A stretch of DNA of 35,053 bases from Haplomitrium mnioides. Lineage: Eukaryota > Marchantiophyta > Haplomitriopsida > Calobryales. Positions 23,237-33,151 of this stretch are shown here, piece by piece. Made by a program: the position numbers and the translations under genes. Each line of letters starts with the position of its first letter. Within the stretch, counting starts at the first letter, position 1. The stretch spans positions 1 to 35,053 of the forward strand of contig JBNGIS010001142.1 of NCBI GenBank assembly GCA_049999725.1, written 5' to 3'. Below the pieces are notes generated by a model, which saw nothing but the letters and a program-made list of their open reading frames with translations, was not told where the DNA came from and ran no database searches.

Positions 23237-23391
23237 TGAAGCAAAAAAGTCAAAGATATATGCATTTTACTCCAGTTTTGAGAAGCTTTTGGTAAGTTTG
23301 TTTTTCCATTCTACAATTACTTTTCTAGAGCTACATTGAATTTTTCATAAATTGGCTTTTGTTAGAATAAAAATGACTTTGAGTCCATACG
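23237..23391. other. Short flank left of element D, with candidate target duplication
   Basis: This A/T-rich stretch joins the ParB-like remnant to element D. The last five bases, ATACG (23387-23391), would be the left target-site duplication of D; the right copy cannot be checked because the 3' LTR is truncated. A splice-donor-like GTAAGT lies at about 23292, so D may have landed in an intron of the ParB-like gene. Confidence 0.4.
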
Positions 23392-24048
23392 TGTCAGCCA
23401 GTGATTTGGGGCGCTGAAATAGAATTCTTAACATCAGAAGCAACATTGGACCAATCTCCTTCTTGTAAGTGTATAAGTGCCTTGGAAGCAGCGGATTGAC
23501 TTCAATTAGCAAATAAGAGCGGATCATCTGGATCTGAGGAAGGGAATGGAATTGTGAAGGAGACGGAAGGGAGTTCGATTGAAGAGGGGCTTGCAAGTTG
23601 CTTCGGAACGGAAACAGGGAGCTGTGTCTGCTCGCAAGGGGGCACCACTAAATTTCAACGGAAGTAGAAGAGAACCTGTAAGGGTGAGCGGAATGCAGGA
23701 GTTGAGGCCTAGCATGGAGGAAAGAAAGCCACCAGAAGCAATCAATCACAAGGAGGAAGAAGGATCCAAGACGCGAGGCAAAGATCGAAGGATGGCAGTA
23801 GGAGAAGAGGTCGCAGACAAGGAAAGGCCATGGGGCAAACCTTTAGATGCCACACACCAAAGGCGAAGATCGGGGGGAGAAAGGAAGGGTCAAGGCTTTC
23901 GAGAGCAACGACTAGGCCAGGATTGGGGGATGCTTCGATCCCTCTAGCGTGAAACAAGTCTACTGGGGTCCACGACCCCTTTCTTCAGCGCCCACGAGGT
24001 TCAGCGGAAACATGACGTCTTCGGAGGACTCCGCGAGATTCAACAGAA

Positions 24049-24731
24049 ACGTGGCATCTGCAGAGGACCCCGAAAGATTCAGTGGATCACGTGGCATCGT
24101 CAAGGAGTCTGCAGGGTTGTGGCAGGCTCAGGGAGTCCACGGATCTTTACGGAGAGATGGCGGGCCTGGGGTGTCCGCGAGGCTTTAGAGGAAACTTTGT
24201 TCGCGGAGCTTTGCGGAAACGTGGCCGAAGGGGAGAGTCCGCGGTCTTCATTGGGACCTAAGGTCAGCGCGACGATCAAGCTCCCCTGTTGAAAACGGCG
24301 TTGGACGGTGAGCTCTCGGATTACGTGGCGTCCTCGGAGAGCTCGAGGGGATTTAGTGGACATATGGCGGCGCGACGGAGCCCATTTGATTCCACGGAAC
24401 GAGGTCAACGTGCCAATTCACCTTCCCCTTTGAAAACGACGTCGGACGGCGCTACTGCGGATTATGTGCCACTCAGGGAGGGTCCATTGGATCCCTCAGG
24501 TCAGAGAGAAGTCAACCACGGAACCAAGTCAATGCGTCGGTCCGCCTTCCCTTTTGAAAACGGTGTTGGACGGCGCTCCTGCGGATTACGTGGCACTCAA
24601 GGAGGGTCCGTTGGATCCTTTGGGTCAGAGAGGAGTCAACCACAGAACCAGGTCAGCGCGTCGGTCCACCTTCCCCTTTGAAAATGGCGTCAGACGGCGG
24701 GCATAGAAGAAAGTCAGCCTTGATACGTGGC
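24049..24731 (+). promoter_or_regulatory. Cluster of six ACGTGGC (ABRE/G-box-like) motifs, 5' LTR
   Basis: ACGTGGC occurs at 24049, 24089, 24219, 24323, 24588 and 24725; the copy at 24089 is preceded by C, making a CACGTGG G-box. ACGTGGC is the classical core of abscisic-acid response elements bound by plant bZIP factors. A 7-mer is expected about 0.1 times in 700 bases counting both strands. Some copies arose by tandem duplication of the surrounding LTR sequence. A TGACGTC (CRE-like) site lies at 24013. Function is inferred only. Confidence 0.5.
24431..24711 (+). repeat. 124-bp tandem repeat in the 5' LTR (two units plus partial)
   Basis: The anchor TGAAAAC/T recurs at 24431, 24555 and 24679, exactly 124 bases apart. 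The units share CGGACGGCGCT, the GGATTACGTGGCACTCA region and the GGAGTCAACC region. The 3' LTR has the anchor only twice, so it has one unit fewer. That accounts for most of the 113-base length difference between the LTRs up to the truncation point. Confidence 0.85.
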
Positions 24732-24889
24732 ACTTCGGAGGAGTCCAAGGGATCCTTCAGACTTCCCTGTCCATCGGATCCTTCGAATTAGGATCCGTGG
24801 TCAACTACGGAGCAAGGTCAAAGTGCGGGTCCAACTTCCAAGTTGAATACGGCGTTGGACGGTAGCAATGGAGGAAAAGTCAACAATGG

Positions 24890-25135
24890 AACCTGTGTTC
24901 CGCTGGATTCTGCGGACTCGGATGCGCAAAAATCTTCGGATGCGAATCTTAGAGATTTCGTCGAACCTCTTTTCCGTGGGATGCTTTGAAACCCTGTTTC
25001 GCGGGTATCTTTGAATGCGAATCTGCGAGATTCCTTCGGACTCTTTTTCCATGAGATTCTTCGGAACTCTGTTCTGAGGGGTTCTTTGGACTTGGGTTCC
25101 ATAGGAATCTTTGGAATCTTAGTCCATAAGATTCC
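24890..25135 (+). repeat. Irregular short repeats rich in TTC and GGA/GAA, 5' LTR
   Basis: Motifs such as GATTCTGCGGACTC, ATCTTCGGATGCGAATCTT and GATTCTTCGGAACTC recur roughly every 20-30 bases. They alternate TTC with GGA or GAA, loosely like degenerate heat-shock elements (nGAAnnTTCn). The corresponding zone in the 3' LTR is 33920-34175. They could be diverged tandem copies with no regulatory role. Confidence 0.5.
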
Positions 25136-26648
25136 TCAAACTCACTCCCGTATGACCGTTGTACTTGGCATCATTCAATGAACCGGTGAGACATGTGTCA
25201 CAACGTCCGTGTTTGAGCCTAACGGGAATGACGACATTTTGAACGGGAAGGATTTGGAGCAGCAGAAGCTTGGCGGGGTATACATGGACGGGCTCCGAAT
25301 TCAATCAGGTTGATGTGCAAGCAAGCTAGAGACGCGCTAGCACTCTTGTGACAAGGAAAGCGCAAACGAGGTAAGGCAGGAGTGGGATTCCAGTGAGAAA
25401 TCATGTGAAGCGAGTGTACTCACGCTAGGGGCTAGGACATGTGGAGGTGGATTGGAGGGGTGCTTAGAATCGTTGGGCGGAGAGCTCTAGAGGCTTGGGC
25501 GATCCATGTGGACTCATCCCTATGGGTGGACTAAGAGCGGAGGTGGATCGATACGGGGAATTTGAAGGGGATCCGTTCTATTTAGAATTTGGGAGAGACT
25601 GCCAAGTGGGATCTTGGGGTCGTCTCTGCATTCTTTGTGTGGGAGCATCAACCCAGAGTGCTCGGAGTGCGGTCTAGTGTTATCTTTCAAGTGAAGTTGT
25701 GAAGAGGGTGGCTGCGTTAGTGCTTGCGCACTGGGGAGAAGACCTGTTCAAGGCTCAAGGGTGGAGTGAGCTACTTGTATTTGGTAGGACTGTCTTCCAA
25801 GGGTGCAAGTGAAAGAAATCCTCTTCCGAGCTTGAGGAAGTAAATCCATGGCTTCTAGCGATGGAAGTTGAAAACTATCTGGAAGAAGGGTGCGTGTGTG
25901 GGAGCTGATGTGAAGGATTGAGGAGGTAAGTTGCTCCAAAAAGGAGGAGGCTGCTGGGAAGACCAGTTTGAGTGGTCCTGTAAGGCCTCTATTTTAGTGC
26001 AGTGCAAAGCTTGGGTGTGTTTTGTGTTTGTGTGTATTTATCTTAGTTAGATTTGCATTCTAATCATATTGCATAAGAGACAATTAGACTAGGATTAAGC
26101 AGGTACTAGTTGTGCAGACCTTGAGACAGCCTTTGAAGGGGGAGTCAAGTCCTTTGACACAGCCCTGTGACCATGGGGTCAGCGCATTCTGATCTTGACC
26201 CTGTTTTTATTGTGTAAGAACATTTCAGACTTAGTAGGTAGGGAAGCTCTTTCTTCAGACCCGGGGACAACCCTGAGAGGGGGAGTCAAGTCTTTGGTTA
26301 TTGTTCATTAGTACATAGCTCATTACATTATGTTCCTGAAGTATATACAAGGTGGCAAGGTCCAGATTTGGGAACCCTGAATTGCTTTGAAGACTTCCAC
26401 AAGAGTTACTTGGGTGGGGTGTAGGTGTGCTTTGGTATTGTGGATGAATGAGCAGATTGTATGCTAAAGTGAATGTGGAGGTGAGGAAAGGGCTTGTAAG
26501 GTAGGAGAGAATCCTTAAAGCCTCAAAGTGATAACTAGATAGGGGCCATCTCAGAAAAGAACCTTAAACCTCTGTTTTTGTCCTCCCCTGCCTTCCAAGT
26601 GGCACATGAAAAGGTTAAGGCGTGAAGGAGGGGAGTGACATGAATTTT

Positions 26649-26666
26649 TGGCGCTAGAAGGAGGGC
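26649..26666 (+). other. Primer-binding-site candidate of element D
   Basis: TGGCGCTAGAAGGAGGGC starts eight bases after the LTR end. The TGGCGC start directly behind a 5' LTR is typical of Ty3 primer-binding sites, which pair with a tRNA 3' end to prime minus-strand synthesis. It differs from the common initiator-Met site (TGGTATCAGAGC). I do not assign the tRNA. Confidence 0.6.
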
Positions 26667-26795
26667 CAAAGGTTTGTAGAAACCTGAGACCAACCCGAGG
26701 CCAAGATATCACTTTGTGCACCAAAGACCCCAAGTCAAATTGTGAAGGCGAATTCCGAGAAATAAAGCAACTGGTTGTGAGTCTATTGAAGAAGA

Positions 26796-27650
26796 GTGGC
26801 GGAAGGCAGAGACTTGTGGGTGGAAGTGGCCGTGGCCAGTGCTGGGATGGCCAATCCGATACCCCCTTCTGGGCTTTGGGGCAGATTCAAATACAAATCC
26901 TTCAAGGAGCGTCCGAAGGATGACCCCGATGCATGGCTGGATGACCTGGAGAACACCACGGCAGCTAATGGGGAAAGCCATGTCAAAATCGGGATTCTGC
27001 TAGCAGTCTTGAAGGAAGAGGCTCAGCCATGGTACAAGGACTTGCCCGACAACGTCAAGAGGGACTGGCATGCATTCAAGGCAGCCTTCATTGCAGAATT
27101 CATAGGCGCTGATCAAAATGGGTCAGCTAAGGATGAAAAAGAAAGAGTCCGTGAGGAAATTCCTCCAACGATTCAAGAAGGTGGCGCGGAAGCTGAACCC
27201 GCCAATGACAGACGGAATGCTCACGGCGTAGTTCTTGGCATCTCTGCCTAGGGGAATTGGGACTTGGGTGAGACAGACGGATCCACAAACTCTTGAAGAA
27301 GCGATCAATGCAGCTCGATCCCATGTCAAGGCTGCAATTACGAGCTCTTGTAGGAAGGCAAGAGCCAAGTACGAGTCCGATGACTCTTTGGACACCTCGA
27401 ATAGCAAAGAGGAAACGAATGAGAGTTTCGAGTCTTCCTCAAAAAGCGAGAATGAATTTGGCAGCAGTAGCTCAGAGGAGAACCGATCATCCCGAAAGAA
27501 GAAGAAGAAAAAGGACTTGAAAAAGAAGAAGTAGGCCAAGGAGAAGGAAGTGAATCATCGCAAGGGGGCCAACAAAGGAAAGTACAGGAGGACTGAACCC
27601 AAACCCGAGGCAAGCAGGAAGCCAGGGGAAGGGATTGAATTGAAGAGTTG
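26796..27650 (+). pseudogene. Gag capsid and Lys-rich hinge of element D
   Basis: The frame at 26796-27251 reads FKERPKDDPDAWLDDLENTT and EEAQPWYKDLPDNV, the retrotransposon gag signature (FxGxP..DAWL, AxxWYxxL). A frameshift near 27110 moves the coding phase. The continuation has FLQRFKKVARKL, an in-frame TAG, then LPRGIGTWVRQTDPQTLEEA at 27235-27534. A Ser/Glu-rich stretch is followed by a run of Lys (RKKKKKKDLKKKK). The capsid builds the particle; basic tails may bind RNA. The leader between the primer-binding site and 26796 has no clear start codon. Confidence 0.85.
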
Positions 27651-28260
27651 ATCGCCAAGACAGAGGCGATGAACATCCTCTTGACATCAATCAAACCAGA
27701 AGGCGGGCTCCTACCCACTAGGAGAGTCGGAGTGTGGTGCGTGAGGTGTAAGCAACATGGACACTCCCATCACGAATGCCCGGCAAAGAATAGTGATGTA
27801 CACTACGTGAGGGAGGACGCACGGGAGTATGTGATCTCGAGAAGAGGTGGTGTACGTGATGGAAGAGGCCTCGGAGACAATTTATCAGATCAGTGGGGGG
27901 CCTTGTACCATGCTAAGCAGACCATCGGGGGGAAGCGGAGGGCCAGAGAATTAGTGGGCTTCTGATCGGCCACCCCGAACAACAATTATGGTATGCTGGA
28001 ATTGTGGTTAGCTCGGCCACATTTCCTCTAACTGTCCGGAGCCGCAAAAGAGCAGTTACGACCAACCGCCTGCCTTATGCTTCCAATGCAAGAAGGAGGG
28101 GCATGTGGTGGTCAATTGCCTGCTTACCCGAAGGCCCAATGCATCTCCTAGGCCAGGCACAAATCCTCCTCCCCCCGCAACTGTCAATCTCATAGCTTTG
28201 GAAATGGAGGAGGAAGCAGAATTGCCAAGATAGGAGACACCCGCTCTCGAAGATTGTTTC
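27648..28260 (+). pseudogene. Gag nucleocapsid region with three CCHC zinc knuckles, element D
   Basis: Three CX2CX4HX4C motifs are readable. CVRCKQHGHSHHEC lies at 27738-27779. CWNCG(stop)LGHISSNC lies at 27994-28035, with a TAG at 28009-28011 where a sense codon is expected. CFQCKKEGHVVVNC lies at 28078-28119. The first is in one frame and the other two are in another, so a frameshift lies between 27850 and 27990. Most plant Ty3 Gags have one or two knuckles. A Pro-rich linker (PNASPRPGTNPPPPATVN) follows the third knuckle. Confidence 0.85.
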
Positions 28261-28339
28261 TGAGTGGTGACCAGAGCCGGGGCGAAGGCCAAAAAGAGGA
28301 GCCAGAAGAAAATTGAGTAGAAAGCCAAGAAGAGGGCAT

Positions 28340-28620
28340 CTCAAGCAACCTCATCCCGAAGTGACTCGGATTATCAAAGGGATAATCTGAAGTGGTTCTA
28401 TCCAAAGCAACAAGACCACATAAGGAAGCAATTGGAGGCTCTGGAGGCCTTGGAGGAGGAGCAGGCCGCAGTGGAGACCCTCAAGGAGGTCTGCAAGTAG
28501 CAGGGAAGGATCAAAGAGGTAGGGGCACAGATCGCAGCCCTAGAAGATGGAGCAAAACCCGTTCCTTATAGCATTCATGCAAATGTGAGGGACTGCCATA
28601 TTACAGCTACAGTGAGCTAA
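28340..28620 (+). pseudogene. Coiled-coil-like spacer between Gag and protease, element D
   Basis: The translation is highly charged with leucine/alanine repeats (QLEALEALEEEQAAVETLKE) and then GAQIAALEDGAKP, typical of a coiled coil. One TAG interrupts it near 28498. I know of no catalytic role; spacers of this sort lie between knuckles and protease in many plant Ty3 polyproteins. Confidence 0.5.
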
Positions 28621-28668
28621 CTCATCAAGGACAGTCCGCTATACCAAAGGCAGCTCCAAGAATTACTG

Positions 28669-29301
28669 ATGGGAGCCAAGAGGAGGAGAAGGCTACCCCG
28701 AGTGGGAGCTCCATTGGATCTGCAGCTGGTGTGTGAGGACAAGGGGGCCCTAGAGATTGACATACTGATTGCGAGGTGCACACTGTCATTGGTGCCAATA
28801 GACGGACGGGCCGGAGGAAACATAATGGTGGAAGAGACCGCTCACAAGCGGGGATTCACGGAATTCCAACATACCGCCATAATTATGAGGCTGGCGGATG
28901 GATCTCGGGTGAAGCCGTTAGGCTCCCTCCTCCAAGTACCCACCTTCATCGGAGGAAAGGAGTTCAAACTGAACTACCTAGTCATGCGGCCAGCCAAAGC
29001 GTCTCCATACCCTGTCTAAATCGGAAGGCTATGGCTATGTGGAGCTCGTGTCCTGCACAATTGGAGGAATTCCACATTGGTGTTCGGCCTCGAAAAGACA
29101 GTAGTGCACTACGGACCTGTTCCTCACCTAGGGGAAACACAATCCGAGGAGGAGTATGACAGTGAGTGGTTCGAGGAGGAGGAAGAGTCGGAATATCACC
29201 ATTGGGTGCAGATGGTGAGCGAAACTATAGAGGAGGATCTATCAGAAGAGGGTGTGGTGTCCGTGAACCAAATTGAATTATCTAAGTACATCAGAACATA
29301 G
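28669..29301 (+). pseudogene. Aspartic protease of element D
   Basis: A single frame holds VPIDGRAGGNIMVEETAHK, the retropepsin active site with Asp at 28801-28803; the usual third residue is Arg. It is followed by MRLADGSRVKPLG and EFKLNYLVMRP, conserved in plant Ty3 proteases. One in-frame TAA at 29017-29019 precedes IGRLWLCGARVL, the equivalent of the IGRPWL motif. The frame ends with a very acidic tail (SEWFEEEEESEYHHWVQMV) reaching 29301. The domain order gag-protease-RT is as expected for Ty3. Confidence 0.85.
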
Positions 29302-29708
29302 CACCATCGGAGGGAATCTACAGAAGATCTGACAAGAGATGAGGACACCAGGATCGGAAGGGAGGAGAGGTCCGAATTGTCTCATCGGATGCAAAAGATG
29401 AACACAAGAAAGTCCGAAGAATCTCCCCGAGTGGAGGGAGGGTTGCGACTAGCAACCCTGATGCCGAAGGGAGACACGTATGGGAGGAATGAGATGGGGG
29501 CAGTGCGAGAAGTCCAACACGAGCAATTGGTGGTCCGAGAAGGACATATATTCCACATAGGCTCTCAATTGCCTAAAGAATCGGAGCGAACCCTCACCCA
29601 TCTCTTGAATAACTTCAGTGACGTCTTTACCTAGAGTCACGTAGATTTAAAAGGAGTCTCGAGGGAATTGGGGAAGCACTAGATTGACTTGGAGCCAACA
29701 GCAATCCC
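29302..29708 (+). pseudogene. Protease-RT linker of element D
   Basis: The protease frame continues through several stops with REVQHEQLVVREGHIFHIG and TLTHLLNNFSDVFT (29377-29634). Next comes a HVDLKGVSRELG-like stretch, the conserved lead-in to Ty3 RT. A frameshift near 29700 connects to the RT frame. The NNFSDVF motif is a reliable marker of the start of the RT region in plant Ty3 elements. Confidence 0.7.
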
Positions 29709-30625
29709 GTGAGACAACGCCAATATAGAATGAACCCCCGATTCTCCCTGCTGGTGAAGGAGGAAATTGACAAACTGCTAGAGGCCGACTTCATCTACCC
29801 AGTGCTCAACAGCAAATGGGTGTCCCCACTAGTGGTGGTGCCCAAGAAAGTGGGACATGATGGTGAAAGGAAAATCCGAGTATGCCAAGATTTTCGGAAG
29901 CTCAATGAGGCTACAAAGAAGGACCACTATCCGTTGCCTTTCACGAATGGGGTGCTGGATTTGGTGGCGAGGCAAGAAATTTATAGCTTCCTCGACGGGT
30001 ACTCTGGGTATAATCAAATTTGGATCCGAGAGGAGGATCAGCTCAAAACAACATTCACCACGGAATGGGAGGTGTTTGCCTTCCAAAGAATGCCCTTTGG
30101 TTATGCAATGCACCAGGTACCTTTCAACAGATGATGATGAACATCTTCCATGACTATATCAAGAAATTCTTTTAGGCCTTCATGGACGACTTCGTGGTGT
30201 ATGGTAAGCTGGAGGATCACAAGCGGGATGTGAGGCTCACCTTTCAACATTGCAGAGAGATGGGGTTGAGATTGCACCTGGGCAAATGTTTCTTCGGAGT
30301 GAGAGAAGAGATTCTCCTCGGACATCGGATTTCCACTAGGGGCATCAAAGTGGATCAAGAGAAGATCGCCATTTGGATGAATGTCGCATTTCCCACCAGC
30401 TTAAAGGAAGTGCAAGGATTCTTGGGGTGCGTAGGATGCTACAAGAGATTCATTGACTTATTTTCCTCAGTGGCTCTGCCCCTCACCCAAATGACCAAAG
30501 GGGGTAGCACCTTTGAAGCCACCCCCAAAATGCTAGCGAGCTTCACAAAATTGAAGAGGAGATTGGCGAGCACCCCATGTTTTAGTGCCTCCCAGTTGGG
30601 GGAGAGATTTCCATGTGATGATTGA
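29709..30625 (+). pseudogene. Reverse transcriptase of element D
   Basis: Fingers and palm motifs are clear in 29709-30134: KEEIDKLLEADFIYP, WVSPLVVVPKK, RVCQDFRKLNEATKKDHYPL, YSFLDGYSGYNQI and FQRMPFG. A one-base frameshift near 30100 moves the frame. A TAG lies just before the catalytic box, FMDD, at 30179-30190. The connection segment reads LLGHRISTRGIKVD and VQGFLGCVGCYKRFID. RT copies the element's RNA into DNA inside particles. With one frameshift and at least one stop the protein cannot be made whole. Confidence 0.93.
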
Positions 30626-31000
30626 TGTGTCCGGCTTTTGCATCGGGGCGGTGCTGAGCCAAATGGATGAGAAGGGGCGAGATCACCCAATCTATTTTGC
30701 CAGCAAGCTATTGGGCCCCGTAGAGAAGAATTACTCTTCCACAGATTGGGAAGCCCTAGGAATTATCTATGCCTTGAAGAAATTCAGGCATTACTTGCTG
30801 CATTACAATGTGATCGTCCATACTAATCACAATGCGCTCAAGTACATGGTGAATAAACTAGATGTCACCGGTTAGATTGCGAGGTGGATCCTTCTCCTGT
30901 AGGAATTCAACTTTGAAGTTAGGATCAAACCCGACAGGAAGCACATCAATGCCGACTTCTTCTCTTGGATATGCTAGACCAATCAATCAGAAGGAGGTGG
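30585..31000 (+). pseudogene. RNase H of element D
   Basis: It reads DFHVMIDVSGFCIGAVLSQM (first catalytic Asp), TDWEALGIIYALKKFRHYLL (catalytic Glu) and HTNHNALKYMVNKLD, in which the usual Asp of the HTDH motif is Asn. After a TAG comes IARWILLL and NADFFSWIC, the C-terminal Asp region. The domain directly follows RT after a frameshift near 30590. RNase H removes the RNA strand during reverse transcription. Confidence 0.9.
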
Positions 31001-31059
31001 GTCATGCATTTCCGAATGAGGACCTGTTCTAGGTAAAAGCTGGAAGGGCCACGGACTAT

Positions 31060-32272
31060 GCTCCTATCACTGAATTCCTTTGTTCAGTCCAAATTCTGAA
31101 GGACAACAGTAGAGAAGAAGCTTTTGTGTTCCTCAGGAAGGTGAAACTATACCTCTTGATCACAAGAGTGTTGCACAAGAGGTGGGATGATCAGGCGCTG
31201 CCTAGAGCAAGATCAATCCACAGTGGTAATGCGAGCCCTGTATGGAGAGGAGGTGGGGGGACATTTTGCAGTAGACGCCACCATCTGGAAAATTTTGGAC
31301 GCAGGGTATTGGTGGCCCACTCTACACAAAGATGTGCACTTATGGGTGAAGAGGTGCAATGCATACCAGAGAACGGGGAGGCCAACAGCTAATCAACATC
31401 ATCCCTTGGTTCCCATCATTCCTCTAGCACCTTTCGAAAAGTGGGGGATTGATTTCATCGGCCCAATTGCACCCTTCACTCGCAGGGGCAATAGATACAT
31501 CTTGTTGGCCACAGATTATGCAACAAAGTGGGTGGAGGCCAGAGCCACTCGGAAAGATGATGCCAAGATGGTGGCTGCCTTCCTCTATGAGCAAATTTTC
31601 TGCAGATTTGGGCCCCCACTAGAGCTGGTAAGTAATCAAGGCACCCACTTCATCAATCAGGTAATCTGAGACCTAACTACCCGATACTTGGTCAAGCATC
31701 GCCGCACCACAGCCTACCATCCCAAGGCTAATGGGCTTACAAAGAGAGCCAACAGAATCATGAGGAAGATCTTCAGTAAGACGGTGGCAGCCAACAAGGC
31801 GGATTGGGATCTCAAGTTGCTCATCGCAACCCATGCCTACAATCTGGTGTACAAGACCACAACGGGCCACTGCTCCTATTTCTTGGTCTTTGGATAGCAT
31901 GCTCTGGTGCTAGTGGAATACGAGGTGCCCACTAGGCGATTGCTAGAACAAGAGAGAATGGCAGAGGATCCGAGCATGAGGGAGAGACTCTATCAGCTGG
32001 AGAGCCTGGAGGAAACCAGAAAGCTAGCCCAAGGGAAATTGGAGCACCAACAACAATTGCGAAAGCAACAACATGATAAGGGCCTAAAACCGACCGACCT
32101 CTGGGAGAGGAACCTTATGATGCTGTATGACAGCAGGTTTGTGCATTTTCTTGAGAAATTACACACAAGATGGATGGGCTCCTTTGTGTTGAAGAAACTG
32201 CATCGAAATGGATCAACCAAATTGGAGACATTGGAGGGTCACAAGTTCGCCAATCGAGTGCACTTCGACTGA
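31060..32272 (+). pseudogene. Integrase of element D
   Basis: From 31187 one frame runs to 32272 with two in-frame stops (TGA 31667, TAG 31898). The zinc finger is damaged: ALYGEEVGGHF has Tyr for the first His, and CNAYQ has Tyr for the last Cys. The catalytic core has WGIDFIGP with Asp at 31451-31453, SNQGTHF with Asn for Asp at 31634-31636, and Lys for Glu at 31742-31744. The last two are exactly 35 residues apart (D,D35E pattern). The C-terminus has LEKLHTRWMGSF (GPY/F-like). It cannot catalyse strand transfer as it stands. Confidence 0.93.
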
Positions 32273-32343
32273 TTCAAGAGGTATGTGAACCATGAGAAGC
32301 AACGAGGAGGGCCAAGTGTGATCCAATCGGAAATTCATGATCA

Positions 32344-32405
32344 ACAGGGGTGAGTGTGTGTGTGAGTGTGGGCAGAGGTGTTGTGTGTGTGAGTGTGTGG
32401 GGGGC
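32344..32405 (+). repeat. GT/G-rich simple sequence between integrase and 3' LTR
   Basis: Alternating GTGTGTGAG units end in a G run. It lies in the 260-base untranslated stretch between the integrase stop and the polypurine tract. It is low-complexity and possibly length-variable between copies of the element. Confidence 0.7.
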
Positions 32406-32520
32406 GTTTTGTGAAATTGTACTGTAGCAACTTCAGATCAGCTAGACAGTGACCACTGCGGAGGGGGCAACCATCGGATTGAAAAACGGAGAAGGGTGTT
32501 CGTGAGGTCGCTTCACACTC

Positions 32521-32533
32521 AAAGGGGGAGTTA
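32521..32533 (+). other. Polypurine tract of element D
   Basis: AAAGGGGGAGTTA immediately precedes the 3' LTR start (TGTCAG at 32534). A purine run here primes plus-strand synthesis in LTR elements, and its position fixes the LTR boundary. Confidence 0.9.
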
Positions 32534-33151
32534 TGTCAGCCAGTGATTTGGGGTGCTGAAACAGAATTCTTAACATCAGAAGCAGCATTGGGCCAGTCTC
32601 TCTCTTGTAAGTGTAAAAGTTCCTCGGAAGCAGCGGATTGACTTCAATCAACAAATAAGAGCGGATTGCTTGGATCCGAGGAAGGGAATGGAGTTGTTAA
32701 GGAGAAGGAAGGGAGGTCGATTGAAGAGGGGCTTGCAGGTTGCTTCGGAACGGAAACAGAGAGATGTGTCCGCTCGCAAGGGGGCACCACTAAATTTCAA
32801 TGGAAGCAGAAGGGAACTTGTAAGGGTCCACGGAATACGGGAGTCAAGGCCTAGCAAGGAGGAAGGAAAGCCACCAAAAGCATCAATCACGAGGAGGAAG
32901 AAGGATCCGAGACGTAAGGCGGAGATCGAAGGATGGCAGTGGGAGAAGAGGTCGCAGACAAGGAAAGGCCGCGGGGCAAACCTTCAGATGCCACACACCA
33001 GAGGCAAAGATCGGCAAGAGAAAGGAAAGGTCAAGGCCTTTGGGAGTAGCAACTAGGCCAGGGATTGGGGGACGCTTTGATCCCTTTGGCGTGAAACGAG
33101 TCTACTGGGGTCCGCGACCCCTTCCTTCAGCGCCCACAAGGTTCAGCAGAA

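Larger units (their letters stand above)
23392..26640 (+). repeat. 5' LTR of element D (3249 bp)
   Basis: It starts TGTCAGCC and ends AGTGACA, giving the perfect terminal inverted pair TGTCA/TGACA. The same start recurs at 32534 after a polypurine tract, and homology to the 3' LTR continues up to 25627/34656. A primer-binding-site candidate follows eight bases after the end. Internally it carries six ACGTGGC motifs (24049-24731), a 124-bp tandem repeat (24431 onward) and a zone of TTC/GGA-type short repeats (24890-25135). The short frames it contains on both strands look accidental. At over 3 kb it is long for a plant LTR. Confidence 0.93.

Noticed and set aside
24100-25400. Frames of up to 130 codons in D's 5' LTR on both strands
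   Set aside because: They come from GC-rich tandem repeat DNA; the 3' LTR copies are not preserved as frames, so coding is unlikely.
26709-31385. Minus-strand frames opposite D's gag and pol (for example 27123-27539 and 28056-28328)
   Set aside because: They are antisense shadows of clearly recognised gag, protease, RT and integrase sequence.
32344-32405. Possible telomere-like or Z-DNA-forming GT tract
   Set aside because: The units are irregular GTGTGAG, not telomeric, and the position in an untranslated region of D gives no functional support.
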